Position numbers and translations under genes: made by a program
Notes under the pieces: generated by a model
The model's database searches: none
What the model saw: only the letters and a program-made list of their open reading frames with translations
What the model was told of the DNA's origin: nothing
Shown: positions 17,827-26,787 of the stretch, in pieces
Layout: each line of letters starts with the position of its first letter
Position numbering within the stretch: the first letter of the stretch is position 1
Assembly: GCA_030429235.1 (NCBI GenBank)
Contig: JAUIDB010000017.1
Coordinates: 29,226-93,225, forward strand
Direction of reading: 5' to 3'
DNA from: Thermoanaerobaculia bacterium
GTDB taxonomy: Bacteria; Acidobacteriota; Thermoanaerobaculia; Multivoradales; JAIOJS01
Length of the DNA stretch: 64,000 bases

Positions 17827-19577
17827 GCCGTTGGGTCCGCCGCGAACACGGCCGCGTAGCGCTCGGCGCAGGCCGTGACACTGAACTGGCGAGCCGCCGC
17901 TGCGGTGGCGGCCGTCAGGTCCCGGTAGGTCTCGGGTTCCACCAGGCGCCGCACCGCGGCCTCGAGGGCGTCGAGATCTCCGGGTTCGTCGACCACCAGA
18001 CCGGCCCCGGTCTCGCGCAAGACCCGGCCGAGGTCTCCCACGTCGGTGCCCAGGAAGGGGCGACCCAGCTGGAAGCACTCCATCATGAACACCGGTAACC
18101 CTTCGTAAGCGGAGACGAGGAGCCCACAGTCCGCGGCCAGGACCAGGTCGGGGACGTCGGAGCGGAACCCGAGTCGACGGATCCGGGCCTCCGGGTGTCG
18201 CGCCACCGCGGCGTCGAAGTCGGCCTCCAGGGGACCGCCGCCGGCGACGAGAAACTGGACCTGCGACAGGTCGCTGACCCGCCGGGCCAGCTCGACGAGG
18301 TCGAGTGGACGCTTCTGTTCGTGCATGCGCGCGGCCGTGAGGAAGACCAGATCCCCCTCTTCGAGATCCAGGGAGCGCCGCAGCGTCTCGCGGATCGTCG
18401 GGCGCTCTGCCACCGGCGGCAGCTCGTCCTCGGCGCGTCCGCAGGGCCAGACCACCGGCACCCGGTTCGCCGGCCAGTCGAACTCCTCGCGCAGACGTCG
18501 GGCCACCAGGTGGTTCTCGGCGACGCAGGCGTCGATCGACTCGAGGAGTCCCGGCTCCGAATAGCGTTCGATGTAGCCGACCTCATGGTCGTACAGGTGG
18601 TCGAGGATCCTGAGCTGCGGATCGTGCTGTTTCAGCCCGGGAGCAAAGTCGTAGAACAGGGTCGTGCTGTTGGCGTTGTAGAGGACCCGGGCACCGGTCG
18701 AGGCGAGGATCGACCGCAGGATGCCCGGCATGGCGGCGGGATGCACGAGGTCGCCGAGGCAAAGCAGGCGCGGGGTGACGGCCAGGAAGTCCCGCCGTCG
18801 ATCTCCGAGCTCGGGGCGGTGAGGAGCCAACGTGACCAGCGTGACCTCGAATCGGTCGAGGAGTGGCCGGAGCGACTCGAGCAAGGTGTGCTCGGCGCCA
18901 CCGCGGGCGAGGAAGGGAGTCAGCACCAACAAGGGCTGGTGAGTCCCGGCCGTGGGAACCAACCGTTCCGTCTGGCTGAGGTCGTCGATCGCGATCTCGC
19001 GACGAGGACCGAGGTAGGGCGACTGGGTCGTTCCGAGGGGCAGGGGCAAGATTTTGGCCGTCCAGTCGGAGCGCCGCGGGCGGATCTGCCCGTCGGGCTC
19101 GAGGTCGAAGGCCTGGCTCGACCAGAGGGTCAGCTGTCGCAGCTCCGGCTCGTTCAGGAGCTGTTCTCGACTCCCGATCGAGGGCGCGCCGGCCTCGAGA
19201 TCGGGAGCCAGGTAGACCGCTTCGACGCTTTCGGCGGCCGCGACCAGTACCGCGGACTCGAGCCAGGCGGCATGGACCTCGGGTAAGGGCGCGCCGGCCT
19301 TCGACCCGAGGGCGAGGAACCAATCGGCTTCTCGGTCGGATCGGAAGCCCTCGACGACCGGATGGGTGGGCGGTGACACCACCTCCTGAATCTCTCGCAG
19401 CGTCTGCCGCTGGCACCACGCCCGGGCCTGCTCCGGGTCGATTCCAGCCGAGGTCGATCGGACCTCGACCCAGGGGCCACGAAGGGGCCGCGCGGAGCCC
19501 ATCCGGAGCCGCGGAGGCTGCTGCGGGTCGGGGCGCCGGAAGCGGGCGAGAACGCGTTGTAGAAGGGGTTTTGCCAT
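17823..19577 (-). CDS. Glycosyltransferase family 4-like, first gene of the operon
   Basis: 584 residues from the ATG at 19577; the frame is open far upstream on the opposite side of a divergent gene and that part is a shadow. An unassigned N-terminal region of about 210 residues precedes a GT-B domain: LLVLTPFLARGGAEHTLLESL, HLYDHEVGYIERYS, LTAARMHEQKRPLDLVELA, FLVAGGGP and SAYEGLPVFMMECFQLGRPFLG, an EX7E retaining motif. It starts the minus-strand glycosyltransferase operon and is divergent from the 19650-22235 gene with 72 bases between. An elongating enzyme of a surface polysaccharide is the likely role. Confidence 0.88.
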   Translation of the reverse strand: MAKPLLQRVLARFRRPDPQQPPRLRMGSARPLRGPWVEVRSTSAGIDPEQARAWCQRQTLREIQEVVSPPTHPVVEGFRSDREADWFLALGSKAGAPLPEVHAAWLESAVLVAAAESVEAVYLAPDLEAGAPSIGSREQLLNEPELRQLTLWSSQAFDLEPDGQIRPRRSDWTAKILPLPLGTTQSPYLGPRREIAIDDLSQTERLVPTAGTHQPLLVLTPFLARGGAEHTLLESLRPLLDRFEVTLVTLAPHRPELGDRRRDFLAVTPRLLCLGDLVHPAAMPGILRSILASTGARVLYNANSTTLFYDFAPGLKQHDPQLRILDHLYDHEVGYIERYSEPGLLESIDACVAENHLVARRLREEFDWPANRVPVVWPCGRAEDELPPVAERPTIRETLRRSLDLEEGDLVFLTAARMHEQKRPLDLVELARRVSDLSQVQFLVAGGGPLEADFDAAVARHPEARIRRLGFRSDVPDLVLAADCGLLVSAYEGLPVFMMECFQLGRPFLGTDVGDLGRVLRETGAGLVVDEPGDLDALEAAVRRLVEPETYRDLTAATAAAARQFSVTACAERYAAVFAADPTA

Positions 19578-19649
19578 GGTTTCCAGCCGCGCCGAGTCTA
19601 CCAGTCGGGACCGCCCGGAGGGCCCTCGGTACGGTAGGATCCGCCCATC

Positions 19650-22235
19650 GTGCGCGTCGTCACCGTCATCGTCCACCACCGGGGGGCGGACATGCTCAGG
19701 CTCTGCCTGGAGAGCCTCCTGGCCTCGGAGCGTATCGAGACCGAGATCGTCGTGGTCAACAACGGCTGCGAAGAGGAACTCCCCGAACTCGCCGCTCGCT
19801 CCCCTCGCGTCCACGAGGTGCGGTCGACCGTTCCCCTCGGCTTCTCGGCGGCCAACAACCTCGGAGTCCGCTGGGCGGACGAAGAGCTCGGACCGAGCGA
19901 TCTCTACTACTTCGTCAACAACGACACCTGGTCCGAACCTGCGGCGTTGGCGGACCAGGTGGCGGTCCTGACGGCGCGGCCCGAGTGTGCCGTCGTTGGC
20001 CCCCGCCTGGTGATCTGGGGCGCCGAGGGCCACCTCAACAGCCTGGGCATCAACGTCACGCGGGACGCCTGGGGTTGGGACGAGGGGATCGGTCGGACCG
20101 AACGCGCCTACGGAGCCCTGCCGGGGGAGCGATCGGTCCTGGCTGTCACGGGATCGGCCCTGTTGATGCGAGCGCCCCTGTTCCACCAGGTGGCCGGCTG
20201 GTCCGAACTCTACGACTACTACTTCGAAGACATCGACCTCTGCTTGAAGGCGCGCCGGGCGGGACACAACGTGGTCCAGGTGCCCCAGGCGGTGGTACGC
20301 CACGGCATTTCGGCCACCATGACCGAGGGTTCCGACCGCAAAGACCGCCTGTTCTGGCGCAATCGGCTCCTCCTCGGCTTCGCTCACTGGCCGCTGGCGC
20401 TGTGGAGCGAACTCCTGGGCCGCGCGGTCGGACGCGACCTTCTGCTCTGTCCTCCGGAGTTCCGGGCCCGGCCGCGGGGCGCGCTGATCGCGGCGCTGCA
20501 GCGTTTTCCCCGCGCCTGGAAGCTCCGCTGTGACTCGCCGACGGGGCCTCGGGCTCGAGATTGGGTCCGATTCCTGCGACCGGTAGGGTCGGTTCCCCGC
20601 ATCACCTTGCCCGAGGTGTGCTACCTGCCCCTCGAACAACGGATCTCGGCGGACGACCTGGCCCCGGCCTCCCAGTCGACCGAACTCGGCCGCGAGGCGG
20701 GGGAGTGGCGGGCTCGCACGGGCCGACGGATCCTCGTTTTGGGGTGGGCGCCTCTGCCCTTCGACGAGGCGCAGATGAACTACGCACCCGGGGTGCGGGC
20801 CTGGCAGCTGGCCCGGTCCCTGGCCGAAGACGGCCACCGCGTCCTGCTCGCTACGGCCCTGATGCCCGGTGCCGGGGCCGGTGGAGAGGAGCCCAGCGGC
20901 GTCGAGTCCTACCACGAAGGGGTCCGGATCCAGACCTTCTCCTGGGATCGGTTCGAGGAACCGGGGGTCCTGGAGGCGATCGCCGATCGGTTCGCTCCCG
21001 AACTCCTGGTCGGAGCCACCCCTCTCCCCAGCCGGCGGGCGGTCGAACTGGCCGGGGGGCTGCCGCTCTGGATCGACCTCTTCGGAGACCCGATGTCCGA
21101 GGCCCAGGCCAAGGCCGGGGTGTCCGACGGCGACCACATCGACGCCTACCGCCGCCTCCTGGCCCGGCTCCTGGCGCGGGGCGATGCCTTCTCAGCGGTT
21201 TCCGACCGGCAGAAGTGGTCGGCCGTCGGGCAACTCGGTCTCGCGGGTCGACTCAGCGGAGCCGTGGCCGGCCGGGAACTGGTCTTCACCATTCCCTGCA
21301 GCTCGCAGTCCGTCGTCTGGTCCGAGCCGACGGCTCTGCCCGCCGGCGTGGTCGAGCCGCACCACTTCGTCGTCCTGTGGAGCGGCGGATACAACACCTG
21401 GTGCGACGTCGAGACCCTGTGCGCCGGCCTCGAGGGGGCGATGGCAGAGGCTCCCGAGCTCCACTTCGTTTCGACCGGCGGCGTCATCGAGGGGCACGAC
21501 GAAGGGACCTACCCGCGCTTCCGGGAACTCGTAGCCACTTCGGACCACGCCGCCCGCTACCACTTGCTCGGCCGACGCCCGAAGTCCGAAGCCGACGCCT
21601 GGGTACGACGAGCCGACCTCGGCGTCGTGACCGAAAAGTCGATCTACGAGCGCTCCCTCGGCTCCAGCCAGCGCCTGGCGGGTTGGTTGGGGGCCGGACT
21701 GCCCTTCGTGTGCACCCCGGCCACCGAACTCGCCGTGACGGCCGGCCGAGCCGGATGCTGCTTCCTCTACGAGCCAGGGGATGCCACCGGGCTGTCCGAC
21801 CAGATCCTGCGACGGGTCCGCTCCCGGGACGACCTCGAGAGCGCGGCCCGCTCCTGCGCCGCCTGGATCGAATCCGAAGGCTCCGACCGCCGACAGACCG
21901 AACCCCTACGGCGCTGGGCCCACACCGCCCAGCCCACCCCAGCTGCGGCCGCCCCCGACGCGGTCGAGTCGCTGTCCCATCTGCTCGAAGAGCCGGAACA
22001 GCTACGGCGCGAGCTGAAAACGATGTACGAGCAACTCCGTGGCACCCACCGCGCCCTCGAAGCGACCCGTGAGCACGAGGTCTGGCTGACCTCGGAACTC
22101 GAGAGGTTCCGCGAGTTCGAGCGGCTCTACCACGAGACCCGGTCCGAACTGGGGAGGATCCACGAGAGTCGGATGTGGGAGCTGTGGATGCGCTATCTCG
22201 ATCTGCGAGCCAAGCTTCCGGTGGGACGCAAGTAG
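19650..22235 (+). CDS. Large bifunctional glycosyltransferase (GT2 + GT4-like) with coiled-coil tail
   Basis: 861 residues from a GTG. Residues 1-280 are a rhamnosyltransferase-like GT2 (VTVIVHHRGADML, VVVNNG, FVNNDTW as metal motif, YYFEDIDLCLKARRAG). Residues about 355-780 are a GT-B domain starting RILVLGWAPLPFDEAQ, with VLWSGGYNTWCDVETL and HFVSTGGVIEGHDEGTYPRF. A predicted coiled coil follows, and the end reads ESRMWELWMRYLDLRAKLP. The GT-B part and this tail are clearly paralogous to the adjacent 22261-23703 gene. TAGGAT at 19635-19640 lies only ten bases before the GTG, so transcription may begin at or near the start codon; this is speculative. Confidence 0.9.
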   Translation: MRVVTVIVHHRGADMLRLCLESLLASERIETEIVVVNNGCEEELPELAARSPRVHEVRSTVPLGFSAANNLGVRWADEELGPSDLYYFVNNDTWSEPAALADQVAVLTARPECAVVGPRLVIWGAEGHLNSLGINVTRDAWGWDEGIGRTERAYGALPGERSVLAVTGSALLMRAPLFHQVAGWSELYDYYFEDIDLCLKARRAGHNVVQVPQAVVRHGISATMTEGSDRKDRLFWRNRLLLGFAHWPLALWSELLGRAVGRDLLLCPPEFRARPRGALIAALQRFPRAWKLRCDSPTGPRARDWVRFLRPVGSVPRITLPEVCYLPLEQRISADDLAPASQSTELGREAGEWRARTGRRILVLGWAPLPFDEAQMNYAPGVRAWQLARSLAEDGHRVLLATALMPGAGAGGEEPSGVESYHEGVRIQTFSWDRFEEPGVLEAIADRFAPELLVGATPLPSRRAVELAGGLPLWIDLFGDPMSEAQAKAGVSDGDHIDAYRRLLARLLARGDAFSAVSDRQKWSAVGQLGLAGRLSGAVAGRELVFTIPCSSQSVVWSEPTALPAGVVEPHHFVVLWSGGYNTWCDVETLCAGLEGAMAEAPELHFVSTGGVIEGHDEGTYPRFRELVATSDHAARYHLLGRRPKSEADAWVRRADLGVVTEKSIYERSLGSSQRLAGWLGAGLPFVCTPATELAVTAGRAGCCFLYEPGDATGLSDQILRRVRSRDDLESAARSCAAWIESEGSDRRQTEPLRRWAHTAQPTPAAAAPDAVESLSHLLEEPEQLRRELKTMYEQLRGTHRALEATREHEVWLTSELERFREFERLYHETRSELGRIHESRMWELWMRYLDLRAKLPVGRK

Positions 22236-22260
22236 CGACTCCCCGACCCAGGGTAGCGGT

Positions 22261-23703
22261 CTAGCTGCGGTTGCCGAGCCCGGGAATCAGGGAACGCAGC
22301 TTCAGGTAGGCCATCCAGAGACTCCACATCTTCGAGCTGTGGATCGAAGACAGTTCCGCTTCGAGTTCGGAACAGCGAGAAGCGAGCGCTGTCGCGTCGA
22401 GCTTTGGCTTGGGCTCCCGCCGGTCCGAGCGAGCGAAGAAGTCGATACCCGAGTCGAAGTGGACCCGCCGCCCCAGGTCAGGGGCTCGCTGTGGTCGTCG
22501 GGCCCAGTAGACCAGGGGCTCGGTGGTCCGAGAGTACGAGTACTCTCGGGCGCCGAAATCGGCGGCGGCTCGGCCTTTCGCCTGCAGTTGCTCGCGGTTG
22601 GTGTGCGCCCAGAGGATGCGCTCGGCGAAACCATCTGAGTCCCCGATCTCGACGGTCAGGGCCAGCTCACTGGCCGCGAGGTCGAGGCTGATCTCCGTTC
22701 CCAGCGTCGTCAAGATCGGGAGGCCCACCTTCAGCATGTCGTTCAGTCGGTTCCTCGCTCCAAAGAGCGTCTCGTAGTTGCGATTGTCGACGTTGATCCC
22801 CAGGTCGGCTTCGTGGTAATAGCTCGGAACATGCTCAGTGGGGACCCAGCCCACGAAGTGGACGCGGTCGCTGATCGACGAGGTCTCGAGGAGGTCGACG
22901 AAACGCTGGAAGGTCAGGTCATCGTGTCCCTTGACAGCACCGCCCGTCGAAACGAAGTGAATGTCTTCCACTTGCGTCATCGTCGTCTCTAACGCACGGT
23001 AGAGAAGGTCGACATCGGTCCAGGTGTTGTAGCCTCCCACCCACAAAACGACGAAGGCATCGGGTGGTACCAGTTTCCCTCGAATGACCTCGAAGCGGTG
23101 GTCGTAGTTGCCTTCCGAAAGGGCGTTGGGGATGTGGTGGGTGAACTGGTAGCCCACCGTGGCTCGGTTCAGTCGACCTCGGGTCGCGAGTTCACCCACT
23201 GTGGCGAGCTGTTGGGCGCGCGAAACGGTCGAGATCACGTCGGCTCGGTCGAGAACGGCTTGTTCCATATTCCAGAAGTGCGACAGGTACCTGTCGTCGC
23301 CGTAGGTGGCGGCTTTGGTCTGGGCTTCCGCCATCACCCAACCGTTCAGATCGCACCAGACCGGTCGATCGGTTTCGATCGTGACGGCCCGCGAAGCAGG
23401 GTAGGTGTTGATGCCGAGCACGGCGTCTGGCTGCTGCTCGTCGTGGTGCTCTTGAAGATAGGAGGAGTCGTGGAACAGTTCCGGCTCGACCGAGAAGTAG
23501 TGGAGGTTGGCTTCGGTGCGCTCGAGTTGCGGATCGGTACCCTCCGGATAGCTGTCCTGGCTGCGGGCTCCGACCAGTCGCACTTCGTGGCCTTGATCCA
23601 GGAGTGGCTTCACCAGGTGCCAAGTACGGAGATTCCCGGCGTTTTGCAATCGCTGGGGTTCGGTCGGTAGAGGGGTGTGTCCCAGGACGAGCAGCTTGGT
23701 CAA
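22261..23703 (-). CDS. GT4-like glycosyltransferase, paralogue of the adjacent bifunctional enzyme
   Basis: 480 residues from a TTG at 23703, supported by AGAGAGGA about nine bases upstream. A GT-B fold begins LLVLGHTPLPTEPQR. The middle contains VLWVGGYNTWTDVDLL, HFVSTGGAVKGHDDLTFQRF and LGINVDNRNYETLFGARNRLNDML. The tail SSKMWSLWMAYLKLRSLIPG matches that of the 19650-22235 protein almost residue for residue in pattern (SxMWxLWMxYLxLRxxxP). The shared tail may be a membrane or complex docking motif. The gene lies 109 bases downstream of the first sulfatase-fold gene on the same strand and may be cotranscribed with it. Confidence 0.85.
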   Translation of the reverse strand: MTKLLVLGHTPLPTEPQRLQNAGNLRTWHLVKPLLDQGHEVRLVGARSQDSYPEGTDPQLERTEANLHYFSVEPELFHDSSYLQEHHDEQQPDAVLGINTYPASRAVTIETDRPVWCDLNGWVMAEAQTKAATYGDDRYLSHFWNMEQAVLDRADVISTVSRAQQLATVGELATRGRLNRATVGYQFTHHIPNALSEGNYDHRFEVIRGKLVPPDAFVVLWVGGYNTWTDVDLLYRALETTMTQVEDIHFVSTGGAVKGHDDLTFQRFVDLLETSSISDRVHFVGWVPTEHVPSYYHEADLGINVDNRNYETLFGARNRLNDMLKVGLPILTTLGTEISLDLAASELALTVEIGDSDGFAERILWAHTNREQLQAKGRAAADFGAREYSYSRTTEPLVYWARRPQRAPDLGRRVHFDSGIDFFARSDRREPKPKLDATALASRCSELEAELSSIHSSKMWSLWMAYLKLRSLIPGLGNRS

Positions 23704-23812
23704 GCGGCGTTCCTCTCTGCGGTCTCGACGGTGCTCGGCCGAGAGCGAGACGCTTCGGTCTTCGGCGGTCGCCCTGAAAACAGTGGGAAGGTGGAAACCA
23801 TGACGGTCCGAT

Positions 23813-25474
23813 CTACTGGAGGTATCCGAGGGAACGGAGCCTCTCTTCCAACTCGGGGCTCATCTTGCCTTCTTCGGCGTGAGCAACCGGTCGTGGTTCA
23901 TGATCGCGAAGCCGCTGGACCAGTCGTCGCACCGCTTCGGGGTTCTGACGCGAGAGGTCTCGCTGCTCCTGCAGATCTTCGTCGATCTCGTAGAGCTCGA
24001 TCCGTTGACCGGTGGCGCCGCGGATGCGGAACGCGAGACAGCGTTGGTCGCGGCTGCCTGAGACATCACTGGGGGCGTCGCAGCTGTCGGCCGCGACGCG
24101 TACTCTGACCGGTCCCCCAGGGCGTGGGTTCTCGATCCGCGGTAGTGGAGTCCAGTCGACTCCGACTTCGAACATCACTACCACCTCGTTGTCGACCGAC
24201 ACAGTGAGCTCTCGAGGCCGGTGGAATGCGATGGCGCTGAGGTCGATGTGCTCTTCGGCGGTGTCGAAAGAAAACTCGTGAGCGATCCACTCTCCCTGAG
24301 CGGCCGGCTGGTCATCGACCCGAAGCAAGTGGTGGAGCCCGTCGGTCGCATCGATGACGCCCCGCTCGACGCCGCTGAAGTTGATCGAATAGGCAGGCCT
24401 CGGCTCCCAGTCTCCGCTACCCTCCAACAGTGGCCTCAGGCTTCGTCCCGACATTTCGATCTCCTGCTGCCCCAGGCCCAACAGATCGAGGATCGTCGGC
24501 GCCAGATCGATCGACTGCACGATCTCGGGCACGCTACGGCTTGCTCCGACGCCGAGCACGATGAGGGGAACGTGGAGGTGTTCTCGGTACAGCTGCTCGT
24601 GCACGAAACGACCGTGTTCCTGGAACTCCTCGCCATGGTCCGAGGTGATGATCACGACAGTGTCGTCGAGCACTCCGATGTCTTCTGCGGACGCGAAGAA
24701 GTCGCGGAGCTGATCGTCGAGATATCGGATCGAAGCATCGTAGAGGGCTTTGTAGTAGTTCGTCACGTCAGCTGGAACGGGGGCACCTACGCGGTTGAAC
24801 TTGACGAGGTTCGGCCCAGTGGGTTCGACCTGCGTGGGCGCTGGCCGATCCCAGAACATGGTCTTGTAGGGCGGTGGTGGAAAGTACGGGTCGTGGACGG
24901 CGTAGGTGTGTAGGAAGAGGAAGTAGCGATCCTCCTTCTCGATCGACTCGAGAAAGGCCAGCCCCCGGTCGAGGGTATCGACGACCGAGTTGTACATCTT
25001 GTTGGACTCGTCGCTGAAACGGTCGAAGCCGCGAGCAAAACCGTAGCCTCCGTCGGCGTAACCACCCTCGGTGAAACCCGCGGTGCGGAACCCCTGTTGC
25101 TGAAGGATCTCTTGGATCATGGGAATCGAGGGGGACAGCACACCGGTGGGAGGCATCACTCCATGTTCCTCTGGGTAGAGCCCGGTGAGCATCGACATAT
25201 GGGAGGGTAGGGTTCCCGGCAACTGCACGAAGGAGTTCTCGAAACGGACGCCATCTTCTGCGAGGGAATCGAGGAACGGACTCGTGGCTCTGGCGTAGCC
25301 ATAGCTGCCCAGATGGTCCGCTCGCAGCGTGTCGATCGAGATGAGGATGACGTTGGACGGGACTTCCTCGCTGGGAGCACAGGACCAGGAGAGTCCGCAC
25401 AGGATCGCGATGACAACGGTGTTCGAGACCACGCCAGTGGCGGTCCTCCGGATCATCTTCTCTGGTAACGACAT
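23813..25474 (-). CDS. Sulfatase-fold exported protein with Thr nucleophile position (copy 1)
   Basis: 553 residues with an N-terminal hydrophobic segment ending at Cys32 (possible lipoprotein, imperfect lipobox). The alkaline-phosphatase/sulfatase fold is clear: VILISIDTLRADHLGSYGY, then the active-site block GTLPSHMSMLTG, and TSDHGEEFQEHG with metal ligands near residue 290. True sulfatases have CxPxR here for formylglycine. This protein has Thr88 at that position and PSH after it, as in phosphotransferases of the superfamily that use Thr. Residues about 395-480 form an inserted or appended beta domain, and the chain ends LRSLGYLQ. It probably acts on extracellular or periplasmic glycans or lipids; calling it a sulfatase would be misleading. 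Confidence 0.88.
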   Translation of the reverse strand: MSLPEKMIRRTATGVVSNTVVIAILCGLSWSCAPSEEVPSNVILISIDTLRADHLGSYGYARATSPFLDSLAEDGVRFENSFVQLPGTLPSHMSMLTGLYPEEHGVMPPTGVLSPSIPMIQEILQQQGFRTAGFTEGGYADGGYGFARGFDRFSDESNKMYNSVVDTLDRGLAFLESIEKEDRYFLFLHTYAVHDPYFPPPPYKTMFWDRPAPTQVEPTGPNLVKFNRVGAPVPADVTNYYKALYDASIRYLDDQLRDFFASAEDIGVLDDTVVIITSDHGEEFQEHGRFVHEQLYREHLHVPLIVLGVGASRSVPEIVQSIDLAPTILDLLGLGQQEIEMSGRSLRPLLEGSGDWEPRPAYSINFSGVERGVIDATDGLHHLLRVDDQPAAQGEWIAHEFSFDTAEEHIDLSAIAFHRPRELTVSVDNEVVVMFEVGVDWTPLPRIENPRPGGPVRVRVAADSCDAPSDVSGSRDQRCLAFRIRGATGQRIELYEIDEDLQEQRDLSRQNPEAVRRLVQRLRDHEPRPVAHAEEGKMSPELEERLRSLGYLQ

Positions 25475-25576
25475 GGCGCAGTTGACTCTCGGTGCTGGAG
25501 ATCTCTTTGGCAGGCGGCGATGATAGCGTACCGTCGGTTCCCGGGGGATACTACGGACATGCGCGAGAGGTCAGAG

Positions 25577-26110
25577 ATGGCGGTGGTTCCTCGGGTGACG
25601 ATCGAGTCGATCGACGAGGTGACGACGGCGCGCATCACCGGCTGGATCGAGCGGGCACTGGTGCGCTATCGGGTGGATCTCGGGACCGACCTGGAGGACG
25701 TGGCTCAGGAGGCGTTCGTCGCCGTTTCGAAGGCGTTGGAGCGAGACGAGTTCCGGGGTGAGAGCCGGCTCGAGACGTACGTTTGGCGGATCGCGCAGTT
25801 TCGAGCGATCGATCGCTTGCGGCGCAACCGTCGACGCACCTTCGTCGATGTCGACGACCTGGTCCTGGAGTCGGAGGAGCGATCTCCGATCGAGCGCGTG
25901 CTCTCGGCGGAGCGCCAGCGCCAGTTGCTCGAGGTCCTCCAGGAGATGCCAGAAGGATGCCGCACCCTCTGGGGAATGATCGTCGAGGGCCTGTCCTATC
26001 GAGAGATGTCCGCCCGCATGGGAGTCAGCGAGGGGGCGCTGCGGGTTCGAGCCTCGAGGTGTCGCCGGATGGCGGTCGAGGCCCGTCGACGCGTGGAGAG
26101 TGGTGAGTAA
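25577..26110 (+). CDS. ECF-type RNA polymerase sigma factor
   Basis: 177 residues if translated from the ATG at 25577, which has AGAGG six bases upstream; in-frame starts at 25520 and 25559 are also possible. Region 2 is visible as DLEDVAQEAFVAVSKAL followed by TYVWRIAQFRAIDRLRRNRRR. Region 4 is LLEVLQEMPEGCRTLWGMIVEGLSYREMSARMGVSEGALRVRASRCRR, a helix-turn-helix for the -35 element. No extra domain is present. The anti-sigma gene follows 34 bases downstream. The pair sits between two divergently oriented sulfatase-fold gene groups, which are natural candidates for its regulon, although I see no shared promoter motif that proves it. Confidence 0.93.
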   Translation: MAVVPRVTIESIDEVTTARITGWIERALVRYRVDLGTDLEDVAQEAFVAVSKALERDEFRGESRLETYVWRIAQFRAIDRLRRNRRRTFVDVDDLVLESEERSPIERVLSAERQRQLLEVLQEMPEGCRTLWGMIVEGLSYREMSARMGVSEGALRVRASRCRRMAVEARRRVESGE

Positions 26111-26144
26111 GTAACGAATTGGTACCCGCGACGACTATCCCAAC

Positions 26145-26747
26145 ATGAGCGGCACGAAGAGTCCCGACCCAGCGACGCTCTGCGAGCACGTCGAACTCCA
26201 GCTACCTTGGCTGATCGGTGGTGGTCTCTCGCACTCGCAGCGGGAACTCATCCAACGGCACCTGCAAGGCTGTGGAGACTGTCGCTCGGAGTATGAGTCG
26301 ACGATCGTTGCCCTCGAGGTCTACGACGCTCACCTTCCGGTCGAGGTTCTGCTCGACTACGCGCTCCACGGCGAGTCCGAGTATCCCGGAGAGTTGGTGC
26401 GATCGCATCTCGAGACGTGTGCTTCGTGCCAGCGAGAGTTCGACCGGGTTCGAGCGGCCTGGGAGAACCGGACGACCGATGTTCCTCCGGCAACCCGGCA
26501 CTGGGGGCGATCGGTTCTCGTCGCATCGGTAGCGGCAACCCTGCTCGTCGCGATCGGCAGCCTGAGCTGGCTGCAGTCGCCGACGGTAGCTCCAGCACCT
26601 TCCTCGGCCACGGTACTGCCGCAGCAGGACTCGAAAGAGGCCCAGCCCTCTCTCGACACGCTGTTCGTGGATGGATTCGAGAACGCCTCGTTGAGTTCCT
26701 GGTCCTCTAGCACCGAGGTCACAAGTCGCGATTCGGGTTCGAGCTAG
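26145..26747 (+). CDS. Anti-sigma factor with two zinc-finger motifs and an extracytoplasmic DGFE tag
   Basis: 200 residues. Two anti-sigma zinc motifs are visible: RHLQGCGDC (residues about 42-50) and SHLETCASC (about 88-96), each HxxxCxxC. A single membrane helix spans about 125-145 (VLVASVAATLLVAIGSLSWL), giving a cytoplasmic N-terminus that would hold the sigma factor. The outer part is only about 50 residues, but includes LFVDGFENASLSSW at residues 173-186. That is the same 14-residue pattern that ends three exported proteins elsewhere in the window, here followed by 15 more residues. A sensor that displays the tag of exported proteins could report on the machinery that handles it. That idea is inference; the motif itself is seen. 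Confidence 0.88.
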   Translation: MSGTKSPDPATLCEHVELQLPWLIGGGLSHSQRELIQRHLQGCGDCRSEYESTIVALEVYDAHLPVEVLLDYALHGESEYPGELVRSHLETCASCQREFDRVRAAWENRTTDVPPATRHWGRSVLVASVAATLLVAIGSLSWLQSPTVAPAPSSATVLPQQDSKEAQPSLDTLFVDGFENASLSSWSSSTEVTSRDSGSS

Positions 26748-26787
26748 CGTCGCCCAGCGGGCCGGCGCGGCTGCCCAGGGTCGTGGC

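Noticed and set aside
19578..21137. A 520-residue N-terminal extension of the 17823-19577 glycosyltransferase.
   Set aside because: It lies antisense to the large GT2/GT4 gene and has no domain character; the ATG at 19577 begins the plausible protein.
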